Positions 62,429 to 64,000 of a stretch of 64,000 bases of DNA are shown here, piece by piece; position 1 is the first letter of the stretch; each line of letters opens with the position of its first letter. The stretch covers positions 20,764 to 84,763 of the forward strand of contig NZ_JANZKP010000008.1 in the NCBI RefSeq assembly GCF_025642745.1, written 5' to 3'. The notes under the pieces are model-generated. The model was not told the origin of the DNA and made no database searches. It was given only the letters and a program-made list of their open reading frames with translations. The position numbers and the translations under genes are program-made. The DNA is from Cellulomonas sp. RIT-PI-Y. Its GTDB lineage: Bacteria; Actinomycetota; Actinomycetes; Actinomycetales; Cellulomonadaceae.

Positions 62429-63337
62429 ATGACCGCTCCCGCGATCGAGATCCGGCACCTGTCCAAGAGCTTCGGACCCGTCCGCGCCGTCGACGACCTG
62501 AGCTTCACGGTCGCTCCGGGCCGGGTCACCGGATTCCTCGGCCCGAACGGCGCAGGCAAGACCACGACGTTGCGGATGCTGCTCGGCCTGATCGCCCCCA
62601 CCTCGGGCACCGCGACCATCGGCGGCCGGCGCTATGCGGACCTGGACCGCCCGCTGCGCACGGTCGGCGCCGCACTGGAGGCGGCCGACTTCCACCCCGG
62701 CCGGACCGCTCGGGACCACCTGCGGGTCTCGGCGCCCAAGGCGGGGGCGCCCGACTCCCGGGCGGACGAGCTGCTGGAGCTGGTCGGCCTGCGCGAGGCG
62801 GCGAACCGGCGGGTCGGCGGCTTCTCGCTCGGGATGCGTCAGCGACTCGGCCTCGCGGCCACCCTGCTCGGCGATCCGCCCGTCCTGCTGCTGGACGAAC
62901 CCGCGAACGGTCTCGACCCGGAGGGCATCCGCTGGCTGCGCGACCTGCTCCGCAGCCTGGCCGCGGAGGGCCGGACGGTCCTGGTGTCCAGCCACGTGCT
63001 GGCCGAGGTGCAACAGACGGTGGACGACATCGTGGTGATCTCCCGCGGCCGACTGGTGCACTCCTCACCCCTGTCCGAGCTGGTCGCGCTGGCCGAGCAC
63101 CGGGTGCGGGTCACCACCCCGGACCGCGCCGGACTACTCGCCCTCGCCGAGCGTGCGGGGTGGTCCCTGACGGCAGGGCCGGACGGGAGCGCGGAGCTCA
63201 GCGGGGTCGACGCCGCCACCGTCGGTCACGCCGCCTTCACCGCCGGACTGGAACTGCACGAGCTGAGCGCCCGGGGCGCGTCGTTGGAGGACGTATTCCT
63301 CCGCCTGACGGCAGTCACCGAGGGAGCGACCCGATGA
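62429..63337 (+). CDS. ABC-2-type exporter ATPase
   Basis: This 302-aa exporter ATPase has Walker A GPNGAGKTT, Q-loop-like ALEAADFHPG, signature FSLGMRQR, Walker B LLLDEPANGLD and switch His in SSHVL, followed by an 80-residue C-terminal extension. It pairs with the ABC-2 permease that starts in its stop (ATGA). The substrate is unknown; drug, lantibiotic or lipid export are options. Confidence 0.92.
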   Translation: MTAPAIEIRHLSKSFGPVRAVDDLSFTVAPGRVTGFLGPNGAGKTTTLRMLLGLIAPTSGTATIGGRRYADLDRPLRTVGAALEAADFHPGRTARDHLRVSAPKAGAPDSRADELLELVGLREAANRRVGGFSLGMRQRLGLAATLLGDPPVLLLDEPANGLDPEGIRWLRDLLRSLAAEGRTVLVSSHVLAEVQQTVDDIVVISRGRLVHSSPLSELVALAEHRVRVTTPDRAGLLALAERAGWSLTAGPDGSAELSGVDAATVGHAAFTAGLELHELSARGASLEDVFLRLTAVTEGATR

Positions 63338-64000
63338 CCGACACGCTGCGCGCCGAGTACCGCAAGCTGGTCACCACCCGGATCTGGTGGGTGCTGCTGC
63401 TCGCGATGGCCGGCTACATGCTCTTCATCGCCGCGATCATGGCGTTCGCCCTCACCGTGGACCCGTCCTCCGGCGTGGAGACCGACCTGCCCGCCACCAC
63501 GATGGACGACGCGACGATCGCGATCACGATCTACACGCTGTCCGCCTCGCTGGGCTTCGTGTTCCCGCTGCTGGTCGGGGTGATGTCCGTGACCGGCGAG
63601 TTCCGGCACCACACGATCACGCCGACCCTGCTGGCCGAGCCGGACCGCACCCGGCTGATCGTGGCCAAACTGCTCGCCAGCGTGCCGTTGGGCCTGGTGT
63701 TCGGGCTGGTCGGCGCCGTGGCCACCACCGGCACCGGCGCCGCGGTGCTCGCGATGATGGACCACCCCACGCTGCTGACCGACCCGGCGGTGCTGGGCAC
63801 CGTCGGACGGACCGTCCTGGCCCTGACCGTGTGGTGCGTGCTCGGGGTCGGGCTGGGCTGCGTGCTGACCAACCAGGTGCTCGCGATCGTCGCGGTGCTG
63901 GCCTTCACCCAGTTCGTCGAGCCGCTGGCCCGGCTGCTGCTCGGCCAGGTCGAGGCGCTGTCCGGCGTGGGCGCCTATCTCCCCGCGGCCGCCGGGGAGG
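63334..64000 (+). CDS. ABC-2-type permease (partial, cut by window edge)
   Basis: This frame starts at ATG 63334, overlapping the ATPase stop in ATGA, and stays open to the window end (222 codons). The N-terminus MTDTLRAEYRKLVTTRIWWV and several long hydrophobic segments (about residues 17-42, 66-88, 105-130, 150-190) mark an ABC-2 permease. The C-terminus lies beyond the window. Confidence 0.88.
   Translation, partial: MTDTLRAEYRKLVTTRIWWVLLLAMAGYMLFIAAIMAFALTVDPSSGVETDLPATTMDDATIAITIYTLSASLGFVFPLLVGVMSVTGEFRHHTITPTLLAEPDRTRLIVAKLLASVPLGLVFGLVGAVATTGTGAAVLAMMDHPTLLTDPAVLGTVGRTVLALTVWCVLGVGLGCVLTNQVLAIVAVLAFTQFVEPLARLLLGQVEALSGVGAYLPAAAGE

Noticed and set aside
1..64000. CRISPR arrays, insertion sequences, prophage genes or tRNA genes
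   Set aside because: No regular direct repeats, transposase or integrase motifs, or tRNA T-loop patterns other than ssrA were found by eye; a tRNAscan or ISfinder search was not possible.

Overview
The window is very G+C-rich chromosomal DNA of a Gram-positive actinobacterium. A free-living, plant-polymer-degrading member of the Micrococcales (Cellulomonas/Isoptericola-like) is the best guess. The evidence is the tmRNA tag peptide ADSKRTDFALAA, the order prfB-ftsE-ftsX-M23 peptidase-smpB, many GTG starts, GTGA/ATGA gene overlaps, and several glycoside hydrolases paired with LacI regulators and ABC importers. No insertion sequence, prophage, CRISPR array or integrase was seen.

Left part (1-34 kb) is mainly carbon and nitrogen scavenging. 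At 0-6.3 kb a divergent LacI regulator faces a sugar ABC importer plus GH35 beta-galactosidase operon, with three TGACGTCA-centred palindromes between them. From 6.3 to 16.3 kb lie a universal stress protein, an M15 lipoprotein, a GH10 xylanase, an rRNA-type methyltransferase, two tandem cytosolic double-GAF chemoreceptor-like proteins, an FAD reductase and an orphan lipoprotein. From 16.4 to 25.4 kb a tightly overlapped seven-gene operon (THI5/NMT1-type importer, N-acyl-D-amino-acid deacylase, D-serine-dehydratase-like enzyme, prolidase-like amidohydrolase) diverges from adenine deaminase and a PPC-domain protein. From 25.5 to 34.1 kb a second LacI unit controls a peptide-type ABC importer, an alpha/beta hydrolase and a GH1 beta-glucosidase.

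Middle (34-51 kb): a PucR regulator, small enzymes, a LysR gene with a divergent membrane protein, a PadR-UbiB-like kinase operon, ssrA (tmRNA), and a five-gene operon from 47.4 down to 42.7 kb (aquaglyceroporin, DhaK-DhaL kinase, TIM paralogue, RpiB paralogue, SorC regulator). This has the enzyme set of the erythrulose/tetritol pathway. After it come an ATP-dependent DNA ligase, an acetyltransferase, a type II NADH dehydrogenase and SmpB.

Right part (51-64 kb) is housekeeping: M23 peptidase, FtsX, FtsE, RF2, an aldose epimerase, a D,D-carboxypeptidase, two HlyC/CorC membrane proteins, a two-component system, a YbjN protein and an ABC exporter cut by the window edge. Many convergent neighbours share their stop codons on a single CTAG.
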